Of a DNA stretch of 32,787 nucleotides, positions 6,945-15,770 are shown one piece after another. A program made the position numbers and the translations under genes. The notes beneath the pieces are model-generated. The model saw only the letters and a program-made list of their open reading frames with translations. It was not told where the DNA came from and made no database searches. Each line of letters begins with the position of its first letter. The stretch's first letter is position 1. The DNA lies in NCBI GenBank assembly GCA_017463445.1, contig JAFTPF010000001.1, positions 1 through 32,787 of the forward strand, in the 5' to 3' direction. The stretch is from Clostridia bacterium (GTDB lineage: Bacteria > Bacillota > Clostridia > Oscillospirales > CAG-272).

Positions 6945-8570
6945 TTAAGTGCTTATGTCTGTGGGAGCAGATGCGATAGTAAACTCACGCCTCATCCCCA
7001 CCCACCGACCGATCCGTGTGCCTGCCTCGAACAGCATAAAGCCGAAGCAGAGGGCGACCCACAGATCGCCGATATAGGAATAGAGCGTGCGGTGAGAGGA
7101 TGTAGTGGCGGTGCCGACGATCACGCCCTCCACCAGCGGATCCAGATCATCGGTGACCTCGCCGTGGCGGGTGATCAGCGAGGAGATGCCCGTGTTGGCG
7201 GCGCGCAGGATGGCGCGTCCGTTTTCCACCGCTCTGAGCTGGGCGTGGGCGTTGTGCTGGTAGACCGCAGGAGAGTCCAGATACCAGGAGTCGTTGGTGG
7301 AGAGGAGCAGGATCTGGGCTCCGTCGGCGGTGGACTTTCTTGCCAGCGGCTCGTAGATGGAGTCGAAGCAGACCAGCCGTCCGATCTTGCCGTATTCGGT
7401 GTCCAGGATCGCCGAGCCTTCACCGGGAGAAATGGGGGAATCGTACATATTCATCCCCGCCAGCTGGGGCAGGACGGCGCGGATGAGATCCTCCATCGGC
7501 AGGTATTCCCCGAAGGGGACCAGATGCTGTTTGCCGTAAGGGCTCTCTTCCACGCTGCCGTCGGGGAAGAAGCAGAGGATGGCGTTGTAGTTCTTGCCGT
7601 CAACCCGATCGAAGGTGCCTACGAACAGGTGGACGCCGTGCTTCACGGCAAAGGCAGAGATGCGATCTACCGCGTAGGGGGATTTCTTGACGGGATAGTT
7701 GATGACCGTCTCCGCCCAAAGGATCAGGTCGGAAGCACCTGCCTCCACCGCCTTCTCGGACAGGCGTAGATGAAGCTCCAGCGGATCTTCCGCGTCGGCA
7801 TCCCACTTTTCGCCGGAGGCGATATTGCCTTGGATCAGCCCCACCGAGAGGTCAGCTTCTTCCTCGCCGTCGCGGTCGACGACGATGGAGAGGGTGCCGT
7901 AGGCGAGATTGGCGGCGACGATAGCAACCGATAGTCCCAGGGCGGGGATCAGCCGCTTCCACGCACGGCTGACGGCGGCGATCCGCAGACCGCTTCCAAA
8001 ATCCAGCAGTCGATAGACCGCATATCCCAGGATGCCGTTGACCAGCGCGATCAAAAATCCCACGAACAGCGAGCCGAAGAGGTTCGCCGACTGGATCATA
8101 GCCAGGCTGTGGGTCTGGGAGAGGGCCAGCCGCGCCCACGGCACACCTGCCCAGGTCAGGGTCTGGAGCCATTCCGAGAAGGTCCAGACGGTGGCAAAGA
8201 GGATGGGCATCAGCTTTGGGCGTGCCGAGCATTGGCGGAAGAAGATGCCGAAGCAGGCAAATGATGTGCCCTGCAGGAGGGAGAGCCCCAGCCAGCAGGT
8301 CAGTACGATCAGCAGTGCGTAACCCTCGGATACGCCGAGAAATTCCATGGGGTAGAGATAGAAAAACCAATGGAAGACCGTGAGAAAGTAGGGCAGGGCG
8401 AAGGCGAGCCCGATCAGGTAGACTTTTCCAAAGCGCAGCTTCTGTTCTGCGGCTCTGCAAAGCGCGATGACCGCGGGGATCATCGAGAGGAAGGCCAGCG
8501 GCGAGAGCCATTCCACCATTTGAGTCAGGGCGGTGAGGACGCCGCCCAGAATGAGCAATATCCAGATCAT
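6945..8570 (-). CDS. lnt: Apolipoprotein N-acyltransferase
   Basis: An integral membrane enzyme that adds the third acyl chain to the N-terminal cysteine of lipoproteins. The 541 residues fit the family (~500-540). Several transmembrane segments occupy residues 1-230, a nitrilase-like (CN_hydrolase) domain about 242-490, and a last hydrophobic segment lies near 500-520. The catalytic Glu-Lys-Cys triad is present: E287 in LWAETVINYP, K347 in YGKQHLVPFGEY, C401 in LVCFDSIYE. The ATG overlaps the stop codon of the upstream rluA-type gene (ATGA), so the two form an operon. The gene converges on three lipoprotein genes, which are plausible substrates along with all other lipoproteins. Lnt is classical in Gram-negatives and Actinobacteria; clostridial cells are usually thought to use other routes, so its activity here is worth testing. 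Confidence 0.93.
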   Translation of the reverse strand: MIWILLILGGVLTALTQMVEWLSPLAFLSMIPAVIALCRAAEQKLRFGKVYLIGLAFALPYFLTVFHWFFYLYPMEFLGVSEGYALLIVLTCWLGLSLLQGTSFACFGIFFRQCSARPKLMPILFATVWTFSEWLQTLTWAGVPWARLALSQTHSLAMIQSANLFGSLFVGFLIALVNGILGYAVYRLLDFGSGLRIAAVSRAWKRLIPALGLSVAIVAANLAYGTLSIVVDRDGEEEADLSVGLIQGNIASGEKWDADAEDPLELHLRLSEKAVEAGASDLILWAETVINYPVKKSPYAVDRISAFAVKHGVHLFVGTFDRVDGKNYNAILCFFPDGSVEESPYGKQHLVPFGEYLPMEDLIRAVLPQLAGMNMYDSPISPGEGSAILDTEYGKIGRLVCFDSIYEPLARKSTADGAQILLLSTNDSWYLDSPAVYQHNAHAQLRAVENGRAILRAANTGISSLITRHGEVTDDLDPLVEGVIVGTATTSSHRTLYSYIGDLWVALCFGFMLFEAGTRIGRWVGMRREFTIASAPTDIST

Positions 8571-9529
8571 TGAAATTCCTCCAAAAACCAGATCTGTGCG
8601 GGATTTACCGCAAACCGCTTGCCGTTGAGGTATTCCAGCGCACCTGCGTCGGTGGTGAAGCGGAAGGTCAGCGCCTGCGAATAAAGGGCTTGGAATTTGT
8701 AACCCTTCGCCCGATCGGCGCGGTTGATGCCGTACTTGCCGTCGCCCAGCAGGGGATGCCCGATAGAGGCAAGATGGGCGCGGATCTGGTGGGTGCGCCC
8801 GGTCAGCAGGTCGATCTCTAAGAGAGAAAGGTCGTTCTTCTCCTTCAGCACCCGATAGCCGGTGCGGATCATCCGCGCCTCGGGATCGCGGGGGCGTTCC
8901 TTGTAGACGGTCACCAGATTCCTGTCGCCGTCCTTGGTGAGCCAGCCGGTGAGCAGTCCTTCCTTCTTCTCAAAAATGCCGTGGGCGGCGCAGAGATAGT
9001 TCTTCTCAATCTCGCGATCCCGCACCTTCTGATTGAGCACGCGGAGCGCCTCGGCGGTCTTGGCGGCAATGACGATGCCGCCGGTGTTGCGGTCGATGCG
9101 GTTGACCAGCGCGGGGGCGAAGGACTGCTCGGCGGCAGGATCGTACTCGCCCTTGCGGTAAAGATAGGCCTGCACATGGGAGATCAGGGTGTTGGTGTCC
9201 TCCTCGGCATCCGAGTGGACGATCAGCCCCGCTCGCTTGTTGAGCAGCAGGATGTGGGCATCCTCGTAGACGATGTCCAGGCGAGGCGTCAGCTTGGTAA
9301 AGGCAGGGGCGGATTTGTCCTCCTCCAACAGGTCGGGGGGCAGGAAGAGCTCCACCGTGTCGCCTGCCGACAGCATCTGTCCGATCTCGGCGCGTTTGCG
9401 GTTGACCTTGATCTTCTTGGTGCGGATGCCCTTGTAGAGCATGGACATGGGCAGATGCTTCAGAGTCTTGGTGAGAAACTTGTCCAGACGCTGACCGGCA
9501 TCGTTTGGTCCTACGGTCAATGTTTTCAT
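8567..9529 (-). CDS. RluA-family rRNA pseudouridine synthase (RluC/D-like)
   Basis: Converts specific uridines in 23S rRNA (or possibly tRNA) to pseudouridine. The 320-residue length is typical. Residues ~10-65 form an S4 RNA-binding domain (GQRLDKFLTKTL...KIKVNRKRAEIG...GDTVELF). The catalytic domain has VYEDAHILLLNKRAGLIVHS and the active-site loop NRIDRNTGG with catalytic Asp146; most relatives have HRLDxxTSG, so the Asn and the GG are variants. LLTGRTHQIRAHLASIGHPLLGD is the conserved C-terminal motif. It is co-transcribed with lnt and separated from upstream murA by a terminator. The exact target site cannot be told from sequence alone. Confidence 0.9.
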   Translation of the reverse strand: MKTLTVGPNDAGQRLDKFLTKTLKHLPMSMLYKGIRTKKIKVNRKRAEIGQMLSAGDTVELFLPPDLLEEDKSAPAFTKLTPRLDIVYEDAHILLLNKRAGLIVHSDAEEDTNTLISHVQAYLYRKGEYDPAAEQSFAPALVNRIDRNTGGIVIAAKTAEALRVLNQKVRDREIEKNYLCAAHGIFEKKEGLLTGWLTKDGDRNLVTVYKERPRDPEARMIRTGYRVLKEKNDLSLLEIDLLTGRTHQIRAHLASIGHPLLGDGKYGINRADRAKGYKFQALYSQALTFRFTTDAGALEYLNGKRFAVNPAQIWFLEEFQ

Positions 9530-9539
9530 AAAATCACCA

Positions 9540-9569
9540 AAAGGAGTTTGCCGGGTGACAAACTCCTTT
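9540..9569 (-). terminator. Terminator after murA
   Basis: AAAGGAGTTTG and CAAACTCCTTT form an 11-bp stem with an 8-base loop. On the minus strand the stem runs into CTTTTGG. It lies between the murA stop and the rluA-type start, only 10 bases before the latter, so it may attenuate rather than fully separate the transcripts. Confidence 0.75.
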
Positions 9570-9587
9570 CTTTCATTTTCGTTTGTG

Positions 9588-10877
9588 TCAGCTCAGCTGT
9601 ACGATGGGATCGGGATAGACTACGCGGCAGATGTCGGCACCCACGGCGGTGAGCTTACCCACCAGATCGTCGTAGCCCCGCTCGATCAGATGAATATCGT
9701 CGATGACGGTCTGACCGTCTGCGGAAAGTCCCGCGATGACCATAGCGGCTCCGCCGCGCAGGTCTACCGCACGGACCGAGGTGCCGTGGAGCGGCGCGCC
9801 GCCGTTGACCGATGCGGTCTTTCCGTTTACCTCGATCTGGGCGCCCATTCGGCGAAGCTCGTCAATGTAGCGGAAGCGGTTGTCCCAGACGCCCTCGGTC
9901 AGATGGCAGGTGCCTTCGGCAAGGCAGAACAGGGCGCAGAATTGGGGTTGCATATCGGTGGGGAAGCCGGGATAGGGCAGGGTCTTGATATTGCACCTTT
10001 GCAACGGCTCGGTGCGGGTGACCACCACGGCGTCGTCCAGCTCTTCCACCGAAACGCCCATTTCCTCCAGCTTGGCGGTGATGGATTCCAAGTGCTTGGG
10101 GATGACGTTGTTGATCCTCACCTGTCCGCTGGTAGCGGCAACGGCGGCCATATAGGTGCCGGCTTCGATCATATCGGGGATGATGGCGTAGGAGCAGCCG
10201 TGCAGCTCGGGAACGCCCTTGATCTTGATGGTATCGGTGCCCGCGCCGCTGATGTGTGCGCCGCAGGTGTTCAGGAAGTTGGCAAGGTCAACGATGTGGG
10301 GCTCGCGGGCAGCGTTTTCGATGATCGTCTGTCCGGGAACAGTGACTGCCGCCATCATGACGTTGAGGGTGGCACCTACCGAGACTACGTCAAAGAAGAT
10401 GCTTCCGCTGTGCAGACCGCCCTCGCCGACACAGGCGGTGATCAGACCGTCGTCGGTCTCGTCTACCATCGCGCCCAGTGCCTCAAACCCCTTGACGTGC
10501 TGGTCGATGGGACGCTTTCCGAAGTCACAGCCGCCGGGATAGCCCACCATTGCCGAGCCGAATCGTCCAAGCCCTGCGCCCAGCAGGTAGTAGGATGCCC
10601 GCATCTTGCGGGTCAGATCGGTAGAGGGGAGGATCGGGCAGGCGTGAGTCGCGTCGATCTCCACGCTGTTGGGACTCAGCATTTCCACTTGTGCGCCCAG
10701 CGTCTCCAGGATCTTCAGCGAAAGGGTGATGTCCTTGACGGCGGGAAGATTGTCGATACGGCATTTACCGGGCACCAGCAGAGCCGCGAAGACGATAGGG
10801 AGAGCGGCGTTTTTCATACCGTCGATCTCGATGGTGCCGTACAGCGGCTTGCCGCCGCGAATCAGTATTTTTTCCAT
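9588..10877 (-). CDS. murA: UDP-N-acetylglucosamine 1-carboxyvinyltransferase
   Basis: First committed step of peptidoglycan synthesis in the cytoplasm: transfer of enolpyruvate from PEP to UDP-GlcNAc. The 429 residues match the family. The N-terminal MKNAALPI carries the substrate-binding Lys22-Asn23, and the loop GGCDFGKRPIDQH carries Cys117, the catalytic and fosfomycin-reactive cysteine, so the enzyme should be fosfomycin-sensitive. Other family segments include YPGFPTDMQPQ and ERGYDDL near the C-terminus. Firmicutes often carry two murA paralogues; only one is in this window, so the number in the genome is unknown. The gene is transcribed alone, with a -10 box at 10967 and a terminator at 9540-9569. 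Confidence 0.96.
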   Translation of the reverse strand: MEKILIRGGKPLYGTIEIDGMKNAALPIVFAALLVPGKCRIDNLPAVKDITLSLKILETLGAQVEMLSPNSVEIDATHACPILPSTDLTRKMRASYYLLGAGLGRFGSAMVGYPGGCDFGKRPIDQHVKGFEALGAMVDETDDGLITACVGEGGLHSGSIFFDVVSVGATLNVMMAAVTVPGQTIIENAAREPHIVDLANFLNTCGAHISGAGTDTIKIKGVPELHGCSYAIIPDMIEAGTYMAAVAATSGQVRINNVIPKHLESITAKLEEMGVSVEELDDAVVVTRTEPLQRCNIKTLPYPGFPTDMQPQFCALFCLAEGTCHLTEGVWDNRFRYIDELRRMGAQIEVNGKTASVNGGAPLHGTSVRAVDLRGGAAMVIAGLSADGQTVIDDIHLIERGYDDLVGKLTAVGADICRVVYPDPIVQLS

Positions 10878-10966
10878 AATTTATGTGAAACTCCCGTGAG
10901 AGTATACTCCTGATCGATTTTCAGATTCCGAATGCCCCGACGGGCAGAATAAGATTCGATACTATC

Positions 10967-10972
10967 ATTATA
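10967..10972 (-). promoter_or_regulatory. Probable murA promoter (-10 box)
   Basis: TATAAT on the minus strand lies about 90 bases before the murA ATG in the 215-base gap 10878-11092. No good -35 is seen (the best, TCAAAC, is at 18 bases spacing). The transcribed leader contains a GC-rich dyad (TGCCCCGACGGGCA, near 10933-10946). Nothing else is recognisable in the gap. Confidence 0.55.
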
Positions 10973-11092
10973 GCAGGAATTCTCCCGCGTGTTTGAATAA
11001 AGTGTAAATATTTGCGAAATTGGTCGAATTGCATAAAGAACCACGGGGAAAGACGACTCGGTAGCAGTATATGCAAAGGCGGTCGGTTTCGT

Positions 11093-12250
11093 TCATTCTA
11101 CGGGATGCGCTTTGTAATACGCCACCGCCAGATCCACCACCAGCCCGTAGCTGTTGGTGCCTTCGGTCTGTCCCTGGGATTGGAGATAGGCGTTGTTGAC
11201 TGCGGAGCTGACGTCAGCGGCAACGCTGTCCCGATACTGCTCAAAGAAATTGTCCTGAGCGGAGAATTCATACTGTACCCGATAGTCCAGCGTGCCGTGG
11301 AAAGCATAGTATTTGGTGGAGTTTGCCTTGTACAAAGAGTTCATCACATACTCCAGCACGTTGACGTAGCCGCTGTAGCGGATATAGGGATCGTCCGACT
11401 CCATGCACGCCAGGAACGCCACGAAATTGGCTTCCTCCTCTCGGGCGATACCTCTCTGATGCGCCAGCTCGTGGGCGGCGGTGTAGGGAAGGGAGTAATC
11501 GGGGAAGTTCACGTTCAGATTCGCCTCGCCGGTGTAGAAGGAATACACGCCGGTAATGTGGGTATAGGACATGGGCTCGCTGAGCATCACGAATTTAATG
11601 TTGGAGCGGAAATTCTGGATGAAATCATACTTTTTGCTGACTGCTTCATAGGCGTCGTTTAGCTTCCCGTTCATCTCGTCCATACTGTAGGGCATCACCG
11701 AGAAGGTACCGTGTCGGAACAGGATGGCGTCCAGCTCGGCGTGAACCTTATCTCGCAGGATCTCGGCGGTGGAATACAGATCGTCTGCCGAGACCGCCTT
11801 GCGCTCCAGCCCCATCTTCTGATCCAGCGTGGAGGCCTGATAGCCGGGTGCCAGCGTCAGCGCGAAGAGGCTGTAGAGCGAGAACAGCACCGACAGCATT
11901 CCCGCAATGGTGCGGCAGTAGACCTTGGCGGAGTAATGGCGGGTCATCCAGATGGAGAAGCCGATCATAAAGAGCAGTGCGAAGGGCAGAAGGATAATGA
12001 TCAGTTCGCCCAGCGAGAAGGGGATCCAGCCGGTGATCTTTGCCAGCAGAAAACGGAACAGCGCGCCGACGGTAGAGCTGAAAAAGTCGGCGAAGGGAGC
12101 AGAGATACAGCAGATCAGGTGCAGGAGCAGACAGAGCGCGGAGATCCCCGGAAAGACGTAGAGCCATTTGGGGATGGAACGGTGAAAGGTCACCGCCGCG
12201 CTTTTCAGCTTGCGGCCGATATTACACAGGATGGTGCGGATCTTGTTCAT
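11093..12250 (-). CDS. DUF3810 membrane protein, putative zinc metallopeptidase
   Basis: A 385-residue protein with the layout of DUF3810. Three transmembrane segments lie near residues 30-50, 81-103 and 113-134, followed by a large domain, probably outside the membrane. That domain holds a zinc-peptidase-like motif, HELAHQRGIAREEEANF (His260 and His264 with a downstream Glu), and a preceding segment SYTHITGVYSFYTGEANLNV characteristic of the family. The substrate is unknown. The gene starts within the stop codon of the upstream rluA-type gene (4-base overlap), so it is part of the ilvE-rluA-DUF3810 operon. Metal binding and peptidase activity are inferred from the motif only. Confidence 0.85.
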   Translation of the reverse strand: MNKIRTILCNIGRKLKSAAVTFHRSIPKWLYVFPGISALCLLLHLICCISAPFADFFSSTVGALFRFLLAKITGWIPFSLGELIIILLPFALLFMIGFSIWMTRHYSAKVYCRTIAGMLSVLFSLYSLFALTLAPGYQASTLDQKMGLERKAVSADDLYSTAEILRDKVHAELDAILFRHGTFSVMPYSMDEMNGKLNDAYEAVSKKYDFIQNFRSNIKFVMLSEPMSYTHITGVYSFYTGEANLNVNFPDYSLPYTAAHELAHQRGIAREEEANFVAFLACMESDDPYIRYSGYVNVLEYVMNSLYKANSTKYYAFHGTLDYRVQYEFSAQDNFFEQYRDSVAADVSSAVNNAYLQSQGQTEGTNSYGLVVDLAVAYYKAHPVE

Positions 12251-13161
12251 TGGGATAACTCCTTGAGCAGGTTTTGCAGATCGGCGGGCAGGGGAGCGGA
12301 GATCGTCCGCAGACTGCCGTCGGGATGGGGAAAGGTAAGAGTCTCGGCGTGGAGTGCCTGTCGGGGCAGGGTGGGATGCGCACTGCCGTAGAGAGTATCG
12401 CCCACGATAGGATGACCGATATAAGCGAAATGCACCCGCAGTTGATGAGTGCGTCCCGTCTCGGGGAAGGCGCGCACCAGCGTATAGTCCTCGTATCGCT
12501 CCACCACCTCGTAGCGGGTCAGCGCGGGATGCGCGCCCTCGGGCAGAGGCTCTCCTTCTGTGTAGGGAATCGCCTCCCGAGTGATGATGGATGCTTCCTT
12601 CCGTCGGATGGCGGCGTTGATCTCGCCGCGCTCCCGGGAAAGCTCGCCGACAAGCAGAGCAAGGTAGGTCTTGCGGATCTCGCCCCTGCCCATCGCGCCC
12701 GCAAGAGCGGCGGCGGTGTAACGATCTTTCGCCAGCAGAACGATACCGCTGGTGTCCCGATCCAGCCGATTGACGGCGCGGAAGACAAAGGGGGAGCCGT
12801 CCCCCGACAGATAGAATGCCACGGCATTGGCAAGGGTATCCCCCGTGTGCCCCATGGACGGATGGGTGGGCATAAAGGGCGGTTTATTGACCGCGAGAAT
12901 GCCCTCGTCCTCGTATAAGACTTCCAGCGGAAGATCCACCGGCTCCAGATAGGGGTTCTGCTCCTCAGCGCGATCCTCCACCGCCAGCGACAGTCTGTCG
13001 CCTGTACGCAGGATGGCTCGGACGGTGACGCGGGCGCCGTTCAGGAGGATGCCGTCCTCCAGCCGTTTTAAGCGGGAGATTGCTTTATGAGAGTATCCGA
13101 CTCCCTTCAGGAAGTCGGATACTGTTTGTTCATTCCAAAGTTCGGTGATTGTAATGATCAC
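12247..13161 (-). CDS. RluA-family pseudouridine synthase (second paralogue)
   Basis: An RNA pseudouridine synthase of 304 residues. The N-terminal S4-like part (VSDFLKGVGYSHKAISRLK...GILLNGARVTV) precedes the catalytic domain with ILAVNKPPFMPTHPS, the canonical active-site motif NRLDRDTSG (Asp134) and PETGRTHQLRVHFAYIGHPIVGD. Unlike the paralogue at 8567 it has the textbook active site. The start is GTG, three bases after the ilvE stop codon and without a strong ribosome site, which suggests translational coupling to ilvE. It overlaps the DUF3810 start by four bases. The first codons contain a perfect 11-bp inverted repeat (AGTATCCGACT, 13092-13124) that could fold in the mRNA. The RNA target is unknown. 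Confidence 0.9.
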   Translation of the reverse strand: MIITITELWNEQTVSDFLKGVGYSHKAISRLKRLEDGILLNGARVTVRAILRTGDRLSLAVEDRAEEQNPYLEPVDLPLEVLYEDEGILAVNKPPFMPTHPSMGHTGDTLANAVAFYLSGDGSPFVFRAVNRLDRDTSGIVLLAKDRYTAAALAGAMGRGEIRKTYLALLVGELSRERGEINAAIRRKEASIITREAIPYTEGEPLPEGAHPALTRYEVVERYEDYTLVRAFPETGRTHQLRVHFAYIGHPIVGDTLYGSAHPTLPRQALHAETLTFPHPDGSLRTISAPLPADLQNLLKELSQ

Positions 13162-13164
13162 GGC

Positions 13165-14235
13165 TCAGCAAACGGGGACGGTCCAGCCCATGGTGTCCTC
13201 CAGCTTGCCCCACTGGATACCGGTGAGATTGTCGTAGAGCATCCGGGAGATGGGACCGATCTTGCCGTCGTTTAGGGTCATGACGGTCTCACCGTCGTTC
13301 AGCTCGCCGATGGGGGAGATGACCGCGGCGGTGCCGGTGCCGAAGGCTTCGTTCAGGGTGCCGTTCTTGTAGGCTTCCATCACCTCGTCGATGGAGAGCT
13401 TGCGCTCCTCAACGGCGATGCCCTTGGATTTGAGCATTTCGATGCAGGAGGCGCGGGTTACACCGGGCAGGATATTGCCCTCGGAGGGAGCGGGGGTGAT
13501 GACCTTGCCGTCGATGACGAAGAAGACGTTCATCGCGCCCACCTCGTCGATGTACTTGTGCTCCACGCCGTCCAGCCAAAGCACCTGCGCATAGCCCATT
13601 TTCTCGGCCTTTTCCTGACCGATCAGGGAGGAGGCGTAGTTACCGCCCACTTTAGCGAAGCCGGTACCGCCGCGGACTGCGCGGACATACTCTCTTTCGA
13701 TGAAGATCTTGACGGGATTGATGCCGGTAGCGTAGTACGCGGCAACGGGGGAGAGGATGATGGCGAACAGATAGGTCTTGGAGGGGTGAACGCCCAGGTG
13801 CACGTCGGTAGCGATGATGAAGGGACGGATGTAGAGCGACTTGCCCTCTTCCTTCGGCACCCAGTCCTTATCCATCTCTACGATTGCCTTGATCGCCTGG
13901 AGCGCGTCCTCGGGATCGATCTCGGGGATGCACATACGGCGGTTGGTGTTGTTCATCCGCTCGATGTTCTTCTGGGGGCGGAAGAGTTGGATCTTGCCCT
14001 CGGGGGTGTAGTAGGCCTTCAGACCCTCGAACATTTCCTGCGCATAGTGGAAGACCATGGTGGCAGGGTCGAGAGAGATAGGTCCGTAGGGAACGATGCG
14101 CGGATCGTGCCAGCCGATGCCCTTGGTGTAGTTCATCAGGAACATATGGTCGGTGTAATAGTTACCGAAGCCCAGTTTATCGTAATCGGGTTTCGTTTTG
14201 GCTGCTTGAGTTCTTTCGATTTTGATATCCAGCAT
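13165..14235 (-). CDS. ilvE: Branched-chain amino acid aminotransferase (class IV, PLP)
   Basis: Final step of leucine, isoleucine and valine synthesis, and first step of their breakdown: reversible transamination with glutamate/2-oxoglutarate. With the start at MLDIKIERTQ the protein has 356 residues, typical of the BCAT long form. The PLP lysine is K195 in GTGFAKVGGNYA; other family segments are FHYAQEMFEGLKAY, LYIRPFI and EAFGTGTAAVISPIG. This start is preferred over one 22 codons upstream because GGAGG lies nine bases before it and a consensus promoter (14273-14301) overlaps the longer version. First gene of the ilvE-rluA-DUF3810 operon. Confidence 0.95.
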   Translation of the reverse strand: MLDIKIERTQAAKTKPDYDKLGFGNYYTDHMFLMNYTKGIGWHDPRIVPYGPISLDPATMVFHYAQEMFEGLKAYYTPEGKIQLFRPQKNIERMNNTNRRMCIPEIDPEDALQAIKAIVEMDKDWVPKEEGKSLYIRPFIIATDVHLGVHPSKTYLFAIILSPVAAYYATGINPVKIFIEREYVRAVRGGTGFAKVGGNYASSLIGQEKAEKMGYAQVLWLDGVEHKYIDEVGAMNVFFVIDGKVITPAPSEGNILPGVTRASCIEMLKSKGIAVEERKLSIDEVMEAYKNGTLNEAFGTGTAAVISPIGELNDGETVMTLNDGKIGPISRMLYDNLTGIQWGKLEDTMGWTVPVC

Positions 14236-14272
14236 TTTTGAAAACCTCCGGTGATATTTTGAAATCCTTTTT

Positions 14273-14301
14273 ATTGTAGCACAGGAATGTGAATTTTTCA
14301 A
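14273..14301 (-). promoter_or_regulatory. ilvE operon promoter
   Basis: On the minus strand TTGAAA (14296-14301) and TACAAT (14273-14278) are 17 bases apart, about 38 bases before the ilvE ATG. Confidence 0.8.
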
Positions 14302-14307
14302 GTGAAT

Positions 14308-14337
14308 TTGATGATTTTTTCCGCACTTCCGTATATT
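14308..14337 (+). promoter_or_regulatory. Possible promoter for the SLH protein gene
   Basis: TTGATG (14308-14313) and TATATT (14332-14337) with 18-base spacing, divergent from and adjacent to the ilvE promoter. Confidence 0.5.
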
Positions 14338-14392
14338 TTTTTACAGGCGAGGCAAAATGAACTACGCAAGCATTATTTTCGGAGGTTTTGTA

Positions 14393-15697
14393 ATGAAGAA
14401 GCTTTTACTCATCCCAATCATTTGCGCGCTCCTGCTCACACCTGCCGCGTCTGCAGCTGTTGTCGCGTCGTCGCCCGACGTGGAGGTAGCGGCCCCCGTG
14501 GCGATCCGACTTTCCCCTGCGCTGGACGTGCTGGCAACCGAGCTGACCCTGACCAAAACGGGACTGGTCTCCAAGGAGATCACCTTCTCGGCGCTGGATT
14601 TTGAGTCCCTGCTGGGCGTCGGCTATCTGCCCAGCATCACCGTGCTGACCCTGCCCGACCCTAACGTGGGGACACTCTATCTGGAGACTATGCCCGTGAT
14701 GAAGAATCAGGTGATCTCCCGTGACTCGTTATCGGCACTGAAGTTCGTGCCCACCACTACCGAGAAAGCCGATTGCTCCTTCGTGTTCGGCACCGTGTCC
14801 ACCTCTCAGCCGTTGGCACTGTCCTGTACCCTGCGCCTGACCGATGGGCTCAATTTCGCGCCCGAGACCGACACTGTGAAAACGCAGGACGTGTCTACGC
14901 TGGCAGGCATTCCCGTCTTTGGCAAGCTGACCGCTGACGATCCCGAGGGGGACAGCGTGACCTACCGCGTCACCGCTTATCCCGAAAAGGGAACGCTCCG
15001 AATGCTGGACCGCGCCGACGGCTCGTTCTGCTATACGCCTGTGGAAGGCTACACCGGCTCTGACAGCTTCACTTATATCGTGGTGGACGAGTACGGCAAC
15101 GCCTCCGACGCGGTCACCGTTGCGCTGACCGTGGAGGAGATCGCTACCGCCGTATCCTACTGTGATATGGAAGGAAACCGCGCGCTCCTTCCCGCCATGC
15201 GCCTTGCCGAGAGCGGCGTGATGATCGGCGAGACCATCGGAGCATCCGCTTATTTCCATCCCGAGCAGGTGGTGACCCGCGCGGAGTTTCTGGCGATGAC
15301 CCTTTGTGCCGCCGGCGTGGATGTTCCCGACGAGGGTGAAGCCACCGCATTTGCAGATGACGCCGACATCCCCGACTATCTGCGCCGCTATGTCAGCTAT
15401 GCCGCCAAGCGGGGCTACGTCACCGGCAGCTCTGCTGACGGGACCGGCTATTTTGAGCCCGGTCGCGCCGTCACCTACGCCGAGGCGGCGGTAATGCTCC
15501 AAAGCGTGCTGAATCTGACTGCCGAGGGTGTCCACTCGGTCTTTGCCGAGGAGGAGGACGTCCCTGCCTGGGCGGAATCGGCAGTCTGGGCGGTGGCTGA
15601 GGCGGGTCTGTTCCCCGACGGTGTCTTCGCCTCCGACTCGGCGGTGAATCGTGCCGATGCCGCTGTGATGATCGCAGGCGTGCTGGAGCGGGGATAA
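14393..15697 (+). CDS. Secreted SLH-domain protein with cadherin-like (tandem-95) repeat
   Basis: A surface protein of 434 residues. Residues 1-22 are a signal peptide ending in PAASAA. The N-terminal part (about 30-150) is a beta-rich region of unknown type. It is followed by a cadherin-like Ig domain of the 'tandem-95' kind: ISTLAGIPVFGKLTADDPEGD-like start (actual DVSTLAGIPV), CYTPVEGYTGSDSFTYIVVDEYGN. The C-terminal ~190 residues form SLH-type repeats (FHPEQVVTRAEFLAMT, YFEPGRAVTYAEAAVML, VNRADAAVMIAGVL), which in Firmicutes bind pyruvylated secondary cell-wall polymer. The start at 14393 has GGAGG eight bases upstream. Likely an S-layer-associated or wall-anchored protein with unknown ligand. 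Confidence 0.85.
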   Translation: MKKLLLIPIICALLLTPAASAAVVASSPDVEVAAPVAIRLSPALDVLATELTLTKTGLVSKEITFSALDFESLLGVGYLPSITVLTLPDPNVGTLYLETMPVMKNQVISRDSLSALKFVPTTTEKADCSFVFGTVSTSQPLALSCTLRLTDGLNFAPETDTVKTQDVSTLAGIPVFGKLTADDPEGDSVTYRVTAYPEKGTLRMLDRADGSFCYTPVEGYTGSDSFTYIVVDEYGNASDAVTVALTVEEIATAVSYCDMEGNRALLPAMRLAESGVMIGETIGASAYFHPEQVVTRAEFLAMTLCAAGVDVPDEGEATAFADDADIPDYLRRYVSYAAKRGYVTGSSADGTGYFEPGRAVTYAEAAVMLQSVLNLTAEGVHSVFAEEEDVPAWAESAVWAVAEAGLFPDGVFASDSAVNRADAAVMIAGVLERG

Positions 15698-15710
15698 ATT
15701 TGCCAAAGAG

Positions 15711-15736
15711 AGCCGCCGTCCCGATGACGGCGGCTC
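15711..15736 (+). repeat. Duplicated terminator-type hairpin, copy 1 (no T-run)
   Basis: AGCCGCCGTC and GACGGCGGCT arms form a hairpin just after the SLH gene stop. The same 26 bases recur exactly at 15877-15902, where TTTT follows. This copy is followed by CAGTCT and so is a poorer terminator. The two copies bracket the family A element at 15771. Confidence 0.85.
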
Positions 15737-15770
15737 AGTCTATCGAAGAATAATAAATATAAGCTGCCGT

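Noticed and set aside
9555..10913. A long plus-strand open frame opposite murA
   Set aside because: MurA on the other strand is unmistakable; this frame begins in the terminator region and has no recognisable domain.
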